Made by a program: the position numbers and the translations under genes. Shown piece by piece: positions 34,261-43,929 of a stretch of 64,000 nt of DNA; position 1 is the stretch's first letter, and each line of letters starts with the position of its first letter. The notes under the pieces are model-generated. The model ran no database searches. It was given only the letters and a program-made list of their open reading frames with translations, and had not been told where the DNA came from. Origin of the DNA: Deltaproteobacteria bacterium (GTDB lineage: Bacteria; Desulfobacterota; Deferrimicrobia; Deferrimicrobiales; Deferrimicrobiaceae); NCBI GenBank assembly GCA_021815305.1, contig JAKAHC010000007.1, forward strand, positions 1-64,000. Direction: 5' to 3'.

Positions 34261-35013
34261 TCAATGCTCCTCTTGGTGCGTCACCGCGCCCGAGATGTAG
34301 ATCATGGCGAGCACCGTGAAGATGAAGGCCTGCATGAAGGAGACGAAGACGCCCAGGCCCAGGAAGACCGACGGAACGACGATCGGGATCAGCGCCATGA
34401 AGCCGGCCACCACCGCGTGGTCTCCCGTGATGTTCCCGAAGAGACGGAGGGAGAGGGACATCGGGCGGGCGAGGTGCGAGATGATCTCGATCGGCAGCAT
34501 GATCGGGGCCATCCACCAGACGGGTCCGAGGAAATGCTTGAAGTAGGCGATCCCGTTCTCCCGGACCCCGTAGTAATGGGTCGCCAGGAAGATGACCAGG
34601 GCCAGCCCCAGGGTGATGTTCATCTTCTGGGTGGGCGGCAGGAACCCGGGGATGACCCCCAGGAGGTTCATGAAGAGAATGAAGAGGAAGCAGGTTCCGA
34701 GAAGCGGAAGGTACTTGCGGTAATGGCGGCCGATGATGTCCTCGGCCAACTGCACGAGAAACGCCAGGATCAGCTCGAAGAGGTTGCGAAGCGTGAAGCG
34801 CGGTTCCGGGATCACCATCTCTTCCGTCTTCCGGCCCCCCACGACGAGAGCGGATCCGGCGATGAGGAACACCGCGATGAACAGGGCGCCGTACATGTAG
34901 AAATAGTGCCGCCCCTCCGGAAGCTCCATGAACCACGACCATCCGTGCTCCGCGGCCACCGCGGTCGCGGGCAGCGCCGCCACGGCGAGAAGCGCGAGAA
35001 TCCCCTTTCGCAT
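34261..35013 (-). CDS. atpB: ATP synthase F0 subunit a
   Basis: Protein of 250 residues. It forms the half channels of F0. The essential Arg lies in ARPMSLSLRLFGNITGDH, and the C-terminal helices read FIFTVLAMIYISGAVTHQEE. An N-terminal signal-like segment (GILALLAVAALPATAVA) is followed by the periplasmic part; this extension is unusual but seen in some deltaproteobacterial a subunits. The ATG at 35013 is preferred over longer in-frame options because it begins the hydrophobic leader. atpE follows after 95 bases. The F1 genes and subunit b are not in the window. Confidence 0.95.
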   Translation of the reverse strand: MRKGILALLAVAALPATAVAAEHGWSWFMELPEGRHYFYMYGALFIAVFLIAGSALVVGGRKTEEMVIPEPRFTLRNLFELILAFLVQLAEDIIGRHYRKYLPLLGTCFLFILFMNLLGVIPGFLPPTQKMNITLGLALVIFLATHYYGVRENGIAYFKHFLGPVWWMAPIMLPIEIISHLARPMSLSLRLFGNITGDHAVVAGFMALIPIVVPSVFLGLGVFVSFMQAFIFTVLAMIYISGAVTHQEEH

Positions 35014-35045
35014 CGCCAAGACCCCCTGTATACGTCGCGAAACGA

Positions 35046-35495
35046 TCAACCGGTTCCCATCGACCGCGTCACCGCCTCCAGGAGCACCCCCAGAAAGAGC
35101 GACGACAGCCCGAGCAGGAACCCCAGCACGTCGAACCGTCCGGACCGGACGACCAGGTAGACCACCCCGACCAGGACGAGGAACTTCACCGCGTACTGGA
35201 CGACGAACCCCTTGTGGACCGCCCCGCCGTCCGAGAACGCCTTCTCCAGGATCTTCCGGATGAGGAAGAAATTCCCGTAGGCGACGGCGGCGCCGCACGC
35301 CGCGCCGGGGAGCATCGAGAAGCTCGCCACGCCCGCCGCTCCCGCGACGGCGACGCCGGCGAGAATCAGGGACGCGGACAGGAGGATGCGCCGTTCCAGG
35401 GGCCGAAGCGAAAGGCCGGTGGCCGCGCCACCGCCTTCCGCCGGGTCTTTCCGGCCGGAAGGCGGCGCGGAGTGCGGCGGGCGCTCATTTCCCAC
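35046..35495 (-). CDS. atpI: ATP synthase-associated membrane protein AtpI
   Basis: Protein of 149 residues. After a Pro/Gly-rich N-terminus of about 30 residues there are four hydrophobic segments: LLSASLILAGVAVAGAAGV, MLPGAACGAAVAYGNFFLI, VQYAVKFLVLVGVVYLVV and GFLLGLSSLFLGVLLEAV. This matches AtpI (subunit I), which helps c-ring assembly or Mg2+ handling. It overlaps atpZ by 11 bases and lies 32 bases before atpB. Sequence conservation in this family is low, so the call leans on context. Confidence 0.8.
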   Translation of the reverse strand: MGNERPPHSAPPSGRKDPAEGGGAATGLSLRPLERRILLSASLILAGVAVAGAAGVASFSMLPGAACGAAVAYGNFFLIRKILEKAFSDGGAVHKGFVVQYAVKFLVLVGVVYLVVRSGRFDVLGFLLGLSSLFLGVLLEAVTRSMGTG

Positions 35496-35751
35496 CGGGC
35501 TTCCCCCGCTCCTCCTCGTCCTTCGACAGGTCCTTTCCCGAACGCACGGCCGCGCGATAGAGGCTGCGCACGCCCGCCGCGAACCCGAAACCGATCCACA
35601 GGACCATCAGCCACGGGCCGGTCCCGAGCCACTTGTCGAGGTAATACCCGATCCCCATGCCGATGACCACGGAAAGGGCCATCTCGAGCCCCAGGGAGCT
35701 GTACTTCCCGAGCTCGCGGTAGAACGCTTTCCGGTCCTGGCGGTCGGTCAC
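35485..35751 (-). CDS. atpZ: AtpZ/AtpI-like small membrane protein
   Basis: Protein of 88 residues with two membrane helices, SLGLEMALSVVIGMGIGYYL and GPWLMVLWIGFGFAAGVRSL, and the conserved turn DKWLGTGPW. This fits the AtpZ family, small proteins encoded ahead of atpI and subunit a that form an assembly/Mg2+ complex with AtpI. The C-terminus is charged (KDEEERGKPG). It starts 82 bases after the hemL stop and overlaps atpI. I saw no clear separate promoter, so it may be read from the hemL promoter. Confidence 0.82.
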   Translation of the reverse strand: MTDRQDRKAFYRELGKYSSLGLEMALSVVIGMGIGYYLDKWLGTGPWLMVLWIGFGFAAGVRSLYRAAVRSGKDLSKDEEERGKPGGK

Positions 35752-35833
35752 GAGGGGAAACGTCGGTTTTCTATCACAGGATCCGGGAACCCGTCAACGG
35801 GAAAACCGGGGGTGGGAAACACTCCGGATCCCC

Positions 35834-37126
<1,293 letters not shown>

Positions 37127-37179
37127 GGGGGAGTCGCCTCCTGCGGTGAGATCGGGGAAATCTTCTCCAAAGCGGAGGA

Positions 37180-37208
37180 ATTCTACCCCCTCCCGTTCGG
37201 CATGTCAA
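37180..37208 (-). promoter_or_regulatory. Sigma70 promoter of hemL
   Basis: On the minus strand: TTGACA (37208-37203), a 17-base spacer and TAGAAT (37185-37180). This near-consensus promoter starts transcription about 45 bases before hemL. It is divergent from the promoter at 37269-37297. Confidence 0.8.
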
Positions 37209-37268
37209 GATAAGATGCGGGATTTCCGTGGGTTTTCCTGAATCGGCAAAACAGGATTATAGAATCAC

Positions 37269-37297
37269 TTGACAGGGAGTTTCGTACGCGGTAGAAA
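37269..37297 (+). promoter_or_regulatory. Sigma70 promoter of the unknown four-gene operon
   Basis: TTGACA (37269-37274), a 17-base spacer and TAGAAA (37292-37297). The first gene starts at GTG 37368. The -35 box creates an apparent upstream TTG start at 37269, which is therefore not used. Confidence 0.78.
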
Positions 37298-37367
37298 GAA
37301 AACTTCCGCCGGATCCCGTTGTTTTATTTTGACCGTCGCCGGGCACGGCGGGAGAAGGGGGGACAGC

Positions 37368-37742
37368 GTGGGGATCCGGGACAAGGAGTTGATCGAGAGT
37401 CGGTTCGGCCCTCTCTGGTCCGGCAAGAACGAGATTCTCCGGGCGGGGCGCTCCCGCAACCTCTTTGAAGTAAAACAGTCGTTCGATCTGTCCGGCGGCG
37501 ATGTCGTGGCCATCGATCTGCACGAGCTGCCCGGGGGAAAGTTCGCCTTCCGTTTCTACGATGGGGACGACCGCAGGATCGTGGTCTTCGTCTTCGACAG
37601 GGAAGGGGAGATTCTCGAGGAGCACCGGGCACACATCGCCGAGTGGCTCGGGGACCTGTACCACGAGACCGGCGGCCTGGCCTTCGATCCGGAGGCGATG
37701 GTCCACATCCTCCGCAAAAGACTGTCGGAAGGAACCCCATGA
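37368..37742 (+). CDS. Hypothetical protein, first gene of unknown operon
   Basis: Protein of 124 residues, soluble. It starts at GTG 37368 behind GGGGGGA. The fold looks beta-rich in the middle: NLFEVKQSFDLSGGDVVAID, GKFAFRFYDGDD and RRIVVFVFDREG alternate like a small beta sheet, followed by helices EEHRAHIAEWLGDLYHET and PEAMVHILRKRL. No catalytic motif, signal peptide or membrane segment is visible, and I do not recognise the family. It overlaps the next gene by four bases, so the operon is translationally coupled. It is the gene closest to the promoter at 37269-37297. Confidence 0.7.
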   Translation: MGIRDKELIESRFGPLWSGKNEILRAGRSRNLFEVKQSFDLSGGDVVAIDLHELPGGKFAFRFYDGDDRRIVVFVFDREGEILEEHRAHIAEWLGDLYHETGGLAFDPEAMVHILRKRLSEGTP

Positions 37743-38116
37743 CCCTTGCGTGCAAAAAGACGTCGGTGCGCGAATCCGCCGCCCAGTGGAACCTCGATGC
37801 CCTGGTGGAGACCCCGGGGGGAGACCTTCTCCCTTGCTTCGTATCGGTGATCTCCACCTACTGCACGGTGCAGGCCTCCAACTCGGGGGACGGAGAAGCG
37901 ATCCTCCGGCGGGTTGCCGAGGCGTTGGGTGCCCCTCCTTCGACGCCTCCCCAGGTAGTCAAGGGCGGCTCCTGCGACGGGGGGGACGAGGACGAGGAGT
38001 TCCCCTTCTCCGGTTCGATGGTCTCCGCGACGTGGGATTTTCCCGGGGAGCGCAAGGGAGAGATCCTTGCGGCTTTCCGCGGCCTCTTCAGGCTCGGCTT
38101 GCAGGCGTCCGGGTGA
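37739..38116 (+). CDS. Hypothetical protein with Cys-Gly-Asp-Glu-rich segment
   Basis: Protein of 125 residues starting at ATG 37739 inside the preceding stop (ATGA). Residues 75-95 read VVKGGSCDGGDEDEEFPFSG, an acidic loop with a Cys. Three further Cys lie in the first half (ACKK, LPCFV, TYCTVQ). The remainder, MVSATWDFPGERKGEILAAF and the tail FRGLFRLGLQASG, suggests an alpha/beta domain. No family recognised. It overlaps the next gene by four bases. It might bind a metal, but there is no clear site. Confidence 0.65.
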   Translation: MTLACKKTSVRESAAQWNLDALVETPGGDLLPCFVSVISTYCTVQASNSGDGEAILRRVAEALGAPPSTPPQVVKGGSCDGGDEDEEFPFSGSMVSATWDFPGERKGEILAAFRGLFRLGLQASG

Positions 38117-39474
38117 ACTCCTACGTCGAACTGGTCCGCCGCCGGCTCGAGGACCGCGCGGCCAACCTCCTCGGGAACCTGGAAGACCTTCCCGAGGCGC
38201 AGTTACGGTTCACGATGCGGATCTTCGGGGACTGCGTCGACGAGGAAACGCACCGGGAGATGTTCGCCGGGTACAGCGAGCACTTGACCGAAGGCGAGCT
38301 CAGGACGTTCGCCGGGGACTTCGTTCCCGCCTACTCCGGCTACGCGGTTGCCGAGCTCGAAGAGAAAAAAAGGGCGGGCGAGCGGTTCGAGCCCCCGTTT
38401 CTCACCCAGGAAGAGTACCAGGAGATGCCCGTCCGGGAGAAATGGCCCCGGATCGCGGACCGCATCGCGCAGGTTCCTCCCCTGCAGCTGCGGAGGGAGA
38501 TCGCCCGGGCGGCGATGCTCTTCCGGCCGTACATGCTTTCCGACCCGGGCTTCAACGAGGGGGTTCTCGAGTTCTCTCTGTACTTCGATCTGCTGGAGCG
38601 GCTGCGTTCGCTCCCGGAAGCGCGGCTCCGGGAGGTTGCCCTGGAAATCGCCGCGGCGATCGCGCGCGTCGTGGAAGCGGGGGCGGCGGAGGAGGGGGAA
38701 CGGCTCCTCCGGGGGGTCCGGACGACGGCGGCCTCCGCGGCGGGGTTGCCCGCCGACCCGGAAAGGCTCCTGGGACCGCCGATGGAGAAATATCCGCGGG
38801 AGGTCCCGGCGGAGTTCCGGCTCCGCGCGCTGAAGAACACCCTCGCCCGGATGACCCTCAAGGACCTCCGGCTCTCCGCCCTGGTCCACCTCGACCTGTT
38901 GACCGCCGAGGAGACGCGCCGCATCGTCACCCCCTTCTTTTCGAAATTCCCCTCCTTCCACGAAATGCCGTCGAACGGACTGCGGGAGTTGATCGTGGCC
39001 GTCGCGGAAGGAACGGACGACCGCGGGATCGGGTATTTCCTCGAGAGGTACGGCTCCGGAAGAATGGCGATGTCGAAGCCCGTGGATTCCATCGTTTGGA
39101 AACTGATGCCGGAGCAGGAGCGGATCGAGGCGCTGCGCAGGGACAACGATCGCATGGACGCGTCGATGATGTCGAGGCACCTCGCGCGGTTCCTCCATTC
39201 GGAGCGCGAGCAGCTCCTGGCCGACGCCGGCCGGCAGATCGCCCTTCTGACGGATGCGCGGTTCCTGTCGGATCACGGGGAGATCCTCAAGGTCCTGGGC
39301 GCGGAAGGGGGGGGGGAGCGGGTCAAGAGACTGTACGACGCCGTGACGCTTTCCTGCGCGCGCATGGCGGGTCAGCGCGGCGAGGCGCGGGAGACGACGT
39401 ACCAGGCGATCCGGAAGGCGATCGCAGACGCATCGGGCGGGTTCCCGTGCGACCACGGAGCAGGGGAGGCGTAA
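38113..39474 (+). CDS. Large helical protein of unknown function
   Basis: Protein of 453 residues, almost wholly alpha-helical, soluble, no membrane segment. It starts at GTG 38113 overlapping the previous stop. Helical repeats of about 35-40 residues with Leu/Ala/Arg spacing, such as VPPLQLRREIARAAMLFRPY, EFRLRALKNTLARMTLKDLR, LIVAVAEGTDDRGIGYFLER and MDASMMSRHLARFLHSEREQ, recall HEAT/armadillo or FliG-like helical arrays, but no signature is clear. There is no nucleotide-binding motif. It is the largest product of the operon, so it may be the scaffold on which the smaller proteins act. Confidence 0.68.
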   Translation: MNSYVELVRRRLEDRAANLLGNLEDLPEAQLRFTMRIFGDCVDEETHREMFAGYSEHLTEGELRTFAGDFVPAYSGYAVAELEEKKRAGERFEPPFLTQEEYQEMPVREKWPRIADRIAQVPPLQLRREIARAAMLFRPYMLSDPGFNEGVLEFSLYFDLLERLRSLPEARLREVALEIAAAIARVVEAGAAEEGERLLRGVRTTAASAAGLPADPERLLGPPMEKYPREVPAEFRLRALKNTLARMTLKDLRLSALVHLDLLTAEETRRIVTPFFSKFPSFHEMPSNGLRELIVAVAEGTDDRGIGYFLERYGSGRMAMSKPVDSIVWKLMPEQERIEALRRDNDRMDASMMSRHLARFLHSEREQLLADAGRQIALLTDARFLSDHGEILKVLGAEGGGERVKRLYDAVTLSCARMAGQRGEARETTYQAIRKAIADASGGFPCDHGAGEA

Positions 39475-39478
39475 AGGG

Positions 39479-39685
39479 ATGATGTTCGAATACATGGACC
39501 GGATGGTGATGTTCCAGGACACGCCCGAGGGGTTGACGACGGACATGGGATGGCTCAAGGAGGCCGGAGAGGAAGGCTGGGAGCTGGTCTCCTCGGTTCC
39601 CCTGATCGCGCCGAACCGGGACGGCATCGCGTACGGCACCGTGGGGTGCCATGTCATCCTGAAGCGGCAAAAGAAAACGCAGTAA
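39479..39685 (+). CDS. Small DUF4177-like protein
   Basis: Protein of 68 residues: EYMDRMVMFQDTPEG and WLKEAGEEGWELVSSVPL, followed by GCHVILKRQK. The pattern of LN..G..GWELV and a closing beta strand ending in KR is that of DUF4177 proteins, whose function is unknown. ATG 39479 (a second ATG follows) stands four bases after the previous stop. It closes the four-gene operon; the next gene starts after a 293-base gap with its own promoter. Confidence 0.7.
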   Translation: MMFEYMDRMVMFQDTPEGLTTDMGWLKEAGEEGWELVSSVPLIAPNRDGIAYGTVGCHVILKRQKKTQ

Positions 39686-39717
39686 AATCAAAATGTGTTT
39701 TGCCTGTGAAAAATCGC

Positions 39718-39747
39718 TTGACACGAATATAGTAAGGGGGGTATAAA
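39718..39747 (+). promoter_or_regulatory. Strong sigma70 promoter of the CoA-transferase operon
   Basis: TTGACA (39718-39723), an 18-base spacer and TATAAA (39742-39747, within TATAAAAT). The region is AT-rich unlike its surroundings. The leader of about 225 bases has no ORF I trust. A 7-bp hairpin, TTTGCTT (39933-39939) with AAGCAAA (39954-39960), lies just before the AAGGAGGGG ribosome binding site and might modulate translation. Confidence 0.8.
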
Positions 39748-39978
39748 ATAAAACGCGTTTATAAAATCACGCCGACGCTTTCTGTGGAACATCCCGATTT
39801 TCGGCGGTTTTTCCCCCCTGCCAAAACGTTCCATGCCGGGGGCAGGCATATCCTGATTTCTTTCGGAAAGGAGGGATCGCTGGCAAGGAGGAGTTCGCGG
39901 GCATCAGGGCGAAGGAAGGAAACGATTTCCGGTTTGCTTACTTAACAAGAAGAAAGCAAATTGAAAAGGAGGGGAAGA

Positions 39979-41406
39979 ATGGGAGACTCTTGGCGCACCG
40001 AAAAGAAGCGGCCCAAAATCAAGGTCCTTGATTGGCCGGCCGTCCCGGCGCCGACGGTGGACGAAGTCTACGCCGGCGTGGACGAAAAGCGCAAGGAATA
40101 CGCTCTCTGGGTGGAGTCGGCCGTCCGGCAGCAGTTCAACGCCGACAAGCCCGAGTCGCTCAACGGGATCCGCGTCCTGGACATGACCGCCAACCAGATC
40201 ATCGGCCATTGGTGCTCCTCGCACTTCGCGGAACTCGGCGCCGAAGTCATCATGGTCGAACCGGTCGGCGGCGACCCGCTCCGCAAGCTGACTCCCTTCG
40301 GCCGCGAGGAGTACATGTTCACCTCCAAGGACGGGGAGAAGTGCGGCGCCCGGTTCCTCGCGGAAGCCCGGAACAAGTTCGCCGTCACGCTGAACGTCGA
40401 GAGCGACGAGGGGCGCAACCTGCTGAAGAAGATCATCCCCCAGGTCGACATCCTCATCGACAACTCGCCCCCGGGGCACTACGACAGCCTCGGGATCGGC
40501 TACCGCCAGCTTTCCGAGATCAACCCGCGGCTGATCTACCTCTGGGTGGGCCAGCGCGGCCAGTGGGGCCCCCTGAAGGATCAGCCCGGCGCCATGGACC
40601 CCGTCGCGCAGTGCTCGATGGGTTTCGTCCACGGTACCGGCGCGCCGGTCTCCTTCGGCGGCACCCCGACCCGGTCGGGCTGGTGGCTGTGCGACCAGGT
40701 CGGCGGCACCTTCGCCGCCATGGGCGCGATGGCCGCGCTCTACGCCCGGGAGAAGTTCCTCGGGACGGGACAGTTCGTCGAGTGCTCGGGAGCCGAGGCC
40801 GTCATCCGGATCATCGACTACAACTGGGCCTGGAACGGGATGGACGGCTCCGTCCGCCCCCGGTACGGGAACTGGGACCTCGCGATCAACATCTACGCGG
40901 TCAACCCGTGCGCCGACGGGCAGATCATGGTGGGCGGCGGGCACGACCGGCTCTGGTTCCGCATCTGGCGCACCGCGGGCAAGGCGAAGCCGTTCCTCGA
41001 ACAGCACATCGTCGAGGATCCGAAGCTCAAGGTCGTCACCGACCGTCTGCCGCATTACCAGCAGGTCGAGACGTATACCACGTTGGTGGAATGGATGAAG
41101 GACCTCACCCGGTTCGAGTGCGAGACGGCGCTGCAGGAAGAGGAAGTGGCTTCCGGCGGCGTGTCGTTCCTCGACGAGGTGTGCGAGTTCCCGCACTACA
41201 AGTACCGCGGCCACATCCGGCAGCTCGACGACGGCGAGTACGGCAAGGTGCTTCTCGGGGGCTCCAGTTTCATCGGCTCCGGGACCCCGGGCCGGATCAA
41301 GTGGATCGGCCGGCCGGTCGGCAAGGACAACGAGGAGATCTACCGGAAGCTTGCCGGTGTGAACCGGTTCGATCTTGCCGATCTCAAGAAGGGAGGGGTA
41401 ATTTAA
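39979..41406 (+). CDS. Class III (family III) CoA-transferase, subunit 1
   Basis: Protein of 475 residues. It shows family III features: GIRVLDMTANQIIGHWCSSH, the HFAELGAEVIMVEPVGGDPL block, and the catalytic Asp at 239 in GWWLCDQVGGTFAAMGAMAA. The first 60 residues are an extension longer than in formyl-CoA transferase. It is paired with a second, different CoA-transferase, as in heteromeric enzymes of the BbsEF (benzylsuccinate) type. It moves CoA from an acyl-CoA donor to a carboxylate; the substrate is unknown. ATG 39979 follows AAGGAGGGG. The next gene begins at its stop (ATG overlap at 41406). Confidence 0.9.
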   Translation: MGDSWRTEKKRPKIKVLDWPAVPAPTVDEVYAGVDEKRKEYALWVESAVRQQFNADKPESLNGIRVLDMTANQIIGHWCSSHFAELGAEVIMVEPVGGDPLRKLTPFGREEYMFTSKDGEKCGARFLAEARNKFAVTLNVESDEGRNLLKKIIPQVDILIDNSPPGHYDSLGIGYRQLSEINPRLIYLWVGQRGQWGPLKDQPGAMDPVAQCSMGFVHGTGAPVSFGGTPTRSGWWLCDQVGGTFAAMGAMAALYAREKFLGTGQFVECSGAEAVIRIIDYNWAWNGMDGSVRPRYGNWDLAINIYAVNPCADGQIMVGGGHDRLWFRIWRTAGKAKPFLEQHIVEDPKLKVVTDRLPHYQQVETYTTLVEWMKDLTRFECETALQEEEVASGGVSFLDEVCEFPHYKYRGHIRQLDDGEYGKVLLGGSSFIGSGTPGRIKWIGRPVGKDNEEIYRKLAGVNRFDLADLKKGGVI

Positions 41407-42770
41407 TGACCGGTGTCGACAAGTCCCTCAAGGACATGACGTTCGAGGATTTCTGCAAGACCGTCTTCAACATGAACGACGTGTACCACAAACCGGAGGT
41501 CCTGAAAGGGATCCGGGTCATCTCCACGACCCAGTACATCCTCGGCCCCTCCTGCGCGGCATACCTCGCCGAGCTGGGCGCCGAGACGATCAAGGTCGAG
41601 CTGCCCAAGCGCGGCGAGCCGATGCGGCACACGACGCCCTTCAACGAGCCGTTCCTGTACCCCCTCTCCCGGTGGATGCCGGACAAGGGGACAGGCCTGG
41701 GCTTCTTCGGCGCGAACCCGAACGAATACTTCCTGTCGCTGGATTTCCACAAGCCGGAGGCGATCCAGATCATGAAGCGCCTCGCCGCCAAGACCGACGT
41801 GTGCGCCGAGAACTACCGCGCCGGCACGTTCGACCGGTGGGGGATCGGGTACCGGCAGTACAAGGACCTCAACCCCCGCCTGATCTACCAGTGGATGGGC
41901 GGCTTCGGCGGCTGGGGCCCGGGCCGCAACCGCGCCTCGTACGACATCCTCGGCCAGGCGCAGGGCGGCTGCTTCTCCGTCACCGGGTGGTCGAAGGAGT
42001 ACGGCGGGATGCCCTCCAAGCAGACCATCTGGATCATGGACTACTGGGGCGGCGCGATTTCCGCATTCAACATCCTCGCCTGCCTGTACTGGAGGGACAA
42101 CGTCTCCGGGGTCGGGCAGTTCCTCGAATACTCCCAGGTGCATGGCGCCCAGCGGCATCTGACCGATTTCATCTCCCTCTACGGCAAGACCGGCATCGTC
42201 GGCCAGCGGTGGGGGAACTGGGAGCCGCTGCTGTGCGTGCACGGCATCCTCAAGTGCGGGAAGTCGTCCTATCCGAACTCGAGGAACCCGCAGGAGCAGG
42301 AAGTGGGTTTCTGCTTCGTCTCGGCGTTCAAGGACGAAGACTTCCGGAAGCTGTGTTCCCTCATCAACCGGTCGGACCTCGCCAAGAAGTATCCGACCCA
42401 CTCGGACCGGGTGGCGGCGGATGCCCAGGTGGCGATCTATCCCGAGCTCGAGAAGTGGGCCGCCGACAAGACCAAGGAAGAGGCCTGGAAAGCGTTCACG
42501 GGCGCCGGCTTGGTCGCCCAGCCCGTCTGCAACTCCAACGAGGTGGCGGACCAGGAGCATTGGCACCTCCGCGGCTCGATCCAGTGGATCGACGACCCGA
42601 CCTTCGGAGATGTCATGACGCAGGGCGTGGCGTACCGGCTGTCGGAGACTCCCGGCCGCATCAACTGGGCCTTCAAGCCGGTCGGGGCGGACAACGAGTA
42701 CATCCTCGCCAAGCTGTGCGGCTACGGCGGCTCCGAGATCGCCGAGCTCGAGAAGAAAGAGATCATCTAA
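41406..42770 (+). CDS. Class III CoA-transferase, subunit 2
   Basis: Protein of 454 residues. Family III core: GIRVISTTQYILGPSCAAYL, LAELGAETIKVELPKRGEPM, AENYRAGTFDRWGIGYRQYK, and the catalytic Asp at 212 in TIWIMDYWGGAISAFNILA. It retains the catalytic Asp, so both subunits may be active, unlike some pairs where one lost it. There is 30-35 residue N-terminal extension with aromatic residues. Its start overlaps the stop of subunit 1 by one base, expected for equal synthesis of a heterodimer. Substrate unknown; an aromatic or dicarboxylic acid is a guess from the neighbouring CoA ligase. Confidence 0.9.
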   Translation: MTGVDKSLKDMTFEDFCKTVFNMNDVYHKPEVLKGIRVISTTQYILGPSCAAYLAELGAETIKVELPKRGEPMRHTTPFNEPFLYPLSRWMPDKGTGLGFFGANPNEYFLSLDFHKPEAIQIMKRLAAKTDVCAENYRAGTFDRWGIGYRQYKDLNPRLIYQWMGGFGGWGPGRNRASYDILGQAQGGCFSVTGWSKEYGGMPSKQTIWIMDYWGGAISAFNILACLYWRDNVSGVGQFLEYSQVHGAQRHLTDFISLYGKTGIVGQRWGNWEPLLCVHGILKCGKSSYPNSRNPQEQEVGFCFVSAFKDEDFRKLCSLINRSDLAKKYPTHSDRVAADAQVAIYPELEKWAADKTKEEAWKAFTGAGLVAQPVCNSNEVADQEHWHLRGSIQWIDDPTFGDVMTQGVAYRLSETPGRINWAFKPVGADNEYILAKLCGYGGSEIAELEKKEII

Positions 42771-42786
42771 CGAAAAGGGGGGAACG

Positions 42787-43179
42787 ATGAGCGTTTTTCG
42801 CGAGACGTCGCTCATATTGGAATGCCCGAAGTGCGAGACGATCAACTACCTCGACCCCTTCACGTTCTGGAACTTCAAGGGGAAGATCAAATGCGCAGGC
42901 TGCGAGGCCGTGTGGGCGTACGAGTTGGTGAACGGCACCCGTACCGGCCCGCCGGCCCCCGCCCAGGGGCCGCACGACAAGATGCCCGGTTACGCGCAGA
43001 GCAAGGACTGGAAGTCCATCACGGACCCCGCGAAGGTCAACAAGGGGCCCCAGGCGCGCGAGGATTTCCAGGGGAAGCCGATCCCCATCACCAAGAGCAA
43101 GCGGGGAAAGCCCGTCTCGGGTGCGCCCCTGAAGCCGGAGGACCTCGTCGGAAGCCGTCCGAAGGCCTTCGCGAAGTGA
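42787..43179 (+). CDS. Zinc-ribbon-like small protein in CoA operon
   Basis: Protein of 130 residues. An N-terminal zinc ribbon: LECPKCETINYLDPFTFWNF, then IKCAGCEAVWAYELVNG (two CxxC pairs, 17 residues between). The remainder is Lys/Pro-rich and probably disordered: PAPAQGPHDKMPGYAQSKDW, PKVNKGPQ-type segments and KRGKPVSGAPLKPEDL. It resembles the small zinc-finger partner subunits found with acyl-CoA enzymes (for example the BbsA-type partner of thiolases), but the similarity is in design, not established sequence. ATG 42787 follows GGGGGG, 16 bases after the transferase. Confidence 0.75.
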   Translation: MSVFRETSLILECPKCETINYLDPFTFWNFKGKIKCAGCEAVWAYELVNGTRTGPPAPAQGPHDKMPGYAQSKDWKSITDPAKVNKGPQAREDFQGKPIPITKSKRGKPVSGAPLKPEDLVGSRPKAFAK

Positions 43180-43233
43180 CGGTCGGTTAGCGGACTCTTG
43201 CAGGATTTCGAAATTTCCAAAGGAGGAGAGACA

Positions 43234-43839
43234 GTGGCGAACATACCGAATTGCCCGAAGTGTAACAACTTCGTGCTCGCGACCGACCCCCAGATCGCCA
43301 AGGCCTATGCGGGCCAGTGCCACAAGATCGAGTGGCCGTACGCCATCAACATCCCCCGCGCGGACGGCATCGAGGGGGAGTGCGGCTACTACGACGGCGC
43401 GGGGCCGGCGATGGTCGGGCAGTGGGACCTCGCGGCGGCGGGCACGGCGGCGAAGAAGGCCGCGGCCGTTGACACCAGCATCACGAAGGTCGTCTTCTTC
43501 TACGATTCCGGGACGAAGCCCGGTTCCCAGTACTTCACGGACATCCCCAAGGCGCTCGATCTGATCAAGAAGCTCGGAGCCAAGGGAGCGGCCGTGGATC
43601 TCAAGGGGAAGCCGAATCCCGCGAAGGAGTACAACGCCGCGTGCACCGGCCCGAAAGCCGAGATCCGGGGCGTCTTCGGTGCGAAGGGCGCCCTCGAGGA
43701 CGATTTCGGCCGGACGGTGCCGGCGCTCCTGGTCTACGGCGCCGACGCGAACTACCCGCGGGAAGCGTTCCCGCGGTCCGACAAGGAGCTGCAGAAGCTC
43801 CTGGGCCCCGTCGAAGCGCTCGAGCGGCTGACGAAGTAG
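43234..43839 (+). CDS. Protein with N-terminal CxxC and thioredoxin-like region
   Basis: Protein of 201 residues. It begins IPNCPKCNNFVLATDPQIAK, with C-x2-C, and further Cys at GQCHKIEWPY and EGECGYYDG. The second half, ITKVVFFYDSGTKPGSQYFT and FGRTVPALLVYGADANYPRE, suggests a thioredoxin-like alpha/beta fold but lacks the CxxC redox site there. I do not recognise the family. GTG 43234 follows AAGGAGGAG. It follows the zinc-ribbon gene by 54 bases and precedes a strong hairpin and the CoA ligase. Confidence 0.72.
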   Translation: MANIPNCPKCNNFVLATDPQIAKAYAGQCHKIEWPYAINIPRADGIEGECGYYDGAGPAMVGQWDLAAAGTAAKKAAAVDTSITKVVFFYDSGTKPGSQYFTDIPKALDLIKKLGAKGAAVDLKGKPNPAKEYNAACTGPKAEIRGVFGAKGALEDDFGRTVPALLVYGADANYPREAFPRSDKELQKLLGPVEALERLTK

Positions 43840-43869
43840 CGACCGTGCGGAAACGCGCGGCTTGAATTC

Positions 43870-43904
43870 CGGCGGCGGGGCGCCCGAAAGGGCCCCCGCC
43901 GCCG
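43870..43904 (+). terminator. Very GC-rich hairpin between operon genes
   Basis: CGGCGGCGGGG...CCC pairs with GGG...CCCCGCCGCCG around a GAAA tetraloop, with one mismatch. No T-run follows. It sits inside the CoA operon, 30 bases after one stop and 26 before the ligase start, and may limit transcription into the ligase or stabilise the upstream mRNA. Confidence 0.5.
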
Positions 43905-43929
43905 CATCTTTGGGAGGAGGATTCACGGC

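Noticed and set aside
37269-37367. N-terminal extension of the 37368 gene from TTG 37269
   Set aside because: The TTG is the -35 box of a good promoter, and no ribosome binding site precedes it.
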